Assembly: GCA_020354085.1 (NCBI GenBank)
Contig: CP070641.1
Location: forward strand, 546,105 to 552,189
DNA from: Pseudomonadota bacterium
GTDB lineage: Bacteria; Pseudomonadota; Gammaproteobacteria; Acidiferrobacterales; Sulfurifustaceae
Reading direction: 5' to 3'
DNA: 6,085 bases
The notes below the pieces were generated by a model, which ran no database searches, was not told the DNA's origin, and saw nothing but the letters and a program-made list of their open reading frames with translations. Below, in pieces: positions 5,210 through 6,085 of this stretch (position 1 is the stretch's first letter; each line of letters begins with the position of its first letter). The translations under genes and the position numbers were made by a program.

Positions 5210-6085
5210 ATGAAGCGCGTATTGCTACGTAGTATTTGCCTATTCGGAACTGGGCTCACCTTTCTCAGCACAAGCGCCCAGGCCGAGCAAGTCGGAATCG
5301 CGGTATCACCGGAATCCTACTCGAAGAACTACGCGGGCAAGGTCTACTCGCCCTACGCGCAGCGGAGTTTCCCGAGCAGGCCACTGTGGGGCGATACACA
5401 CCTGCACACCGGGCTGTCCGTCGACGCCGGGCTGTTTGGCGCCAAGTTGGGTTTGGCGGATGCCTATCGTTTCGCGCGCGGTGAAGAGGTGGTGTCGTCT
5501 ACCGGACAACCGGTGAAGCTTTCTCGTCCGCTCGACTTTCTCGTAATCGCCGATCACTCCGATGCCATGGGTCTCGTCAACGACCTGGCGAGCGCTTCGC
5601 CTGAAGTTACCAAGTATGAGCAGGGGGCACGCTGGTCCAAGGGCTTGCGCACGGGCGGCAAGGCTGCCGTCGACACCGCGCTCGATCTGATTACAACCTT
5701 TTCCCAGGGCAAGGTGAACAAGGAATTGCTGGCTGCCTATTCACCGGGCTCGAAGATTTACGCTTCGGTGTGGGACAAGGTGGTCAAAGCGGCCGAAAAT
5801 GCCAACGACCCCGGACGATTTACGGCGTTGATCGGCTTCGAGTGGACCAGTCTCGTCAAGGGAAACAACCTGCATCGCAATGTCATATTCCGCGATGGCG
5901 CCGACAAGGCTGGACAGGTGGTGCCGTACACAACCCAGGCACCGATCGGCAGCACTGACCCGCTGGATCTTTACAAGTGGATGGACAACTACCAGAAGAA
6001 GACCGGTGGCACGGTGCTGGCCCTGGCCCACAACGGCAATCTTTCCAATGGTCTGATGTTCCCGGTCGACGCGCAGTACACCGGG
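5210..6085 (+). CDS. Secreted DUF3604-family protein (PHP-like metallohydrolase), 5' part
   Basis: The frame is open from ATG 5210 to the right edge: 292 residues, no stop, so the gene is cut. Family members are typically 600-700 aa, so about half is seen. Residues 1-25 form a signal peptide (KR near the start, hydrophobic core, Ala-Gln-Ala cleavage after A25), so the product is exported. Metal-site motifs then follow: WGDTHLHTGLSVDAG with H64 and H66, DFLVIADHSDAMG with D115, H116 and D118, GFEWTS with E211, NNLHRNVIF with H222, and LALAHNGN with H274. This order (HxH, then DH, then E, then H) resembles the PHP superfamily of metal-dependent hydrolases. The substrate is unknown for this family. 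It has its own strong ribosome site and lies 412 bp after the hydrolase gene, so it may be a separate transcription unit. Its function is probably linked to the envelope genes upstream (inference). Confidence 0.88.
   Translation, partial: MKRVLLRSICLFGTGLTFLSTSAQAEQVGIAVSPESYSKNYAGKVYSPYAQRSFPSRPLWGDTHLHTGLSVDAGLFGAKLGLADAYRFARGEEVVSSTGQPVKLSRPLDFLVIADHSDAMGLVNDLASASPEVTKYEQGARWSKGLRTGGKAAVDTALDLITTFSQGKVNKELLAAYSPGSKIYASVWDKVVKAAENANDPGRFTALIGFEWTSLVKGNNLHRNVIFRDGADKAGQVVPYTTQAPIGSTDPLDLYKWMDNYQKKTGGTVLALAHNGNLSNGLMFPVDAQYTG

Noticed and set aside
5236..5484. 82-codon + strand frame inside the DUF3604 region
   Set aside because: It is out of frame with the signal peptide and metal-site motifs of the DUF3604 frame, which is open from 5210 to the edge.

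Overview
The window comes from a GC-rich Gram-negative bacterium, most likely a gammaproteobacterium (inferred). It encodes a FadL-type outer-membrane porin, a second predicted outer-membrane barrel with a C-terminal Phe, an outer-membrane-type lipoprotein and strong Shine-Dalgarno sites. I see no rRNA, tRNA, CRISPR array or insertion sequence. All complete genes lie on the + strand, and nearly all products are predicted to act in the envelope.

Layout: (1) 1-984 is the 3' part of a FadL/OmpP1-family lipid transporter, cut by the window edge. (2) 1149-2174 encodes a secreted 341-aa barrel resembling the DUF2860 family. (3) 2326-3375 encodes a three-TM inner-membrane protein with a periplasmic DUF4105 (Lnb-N-like) domain. 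Its ATG overlaps the stop of a possible 15-aa leader ORF. (4) 3448-4797 encodes a predicted alpha/beta-hydrolase lipoprotein (SHSLG nucleophile elbow). Its likely start is an internal ATG behind a 15-bp perfect inverted repeat. (5) 4798-5209 is a 412-bp non-genic stretch. It holds a decayed minus-strand AraC-family C-terminus that runs into the end of the hydrolase gene, a possible 18-aa hydrophobic peptide and small hairpins. (6) 5210-6085 is the 5' part of a secreted DUF3604 (PHP-like metallohydrolase) gene that runs off the right edge.

How they may work together (inference): an outer-membrane lipid porin, a second barrel, a periplasm-facing DUF4105 protein, a surface or periplasmic esterase-like lipoprotein and an exported metal-dependent hydrolase look like an envelope module for acquiring or remodelling a hydrophobic or acylated substrate. 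The AraC remnant suggests the locus once carried, or sat beside, a dedicated regulator that has been lost. No substrate can be read from the sequence.
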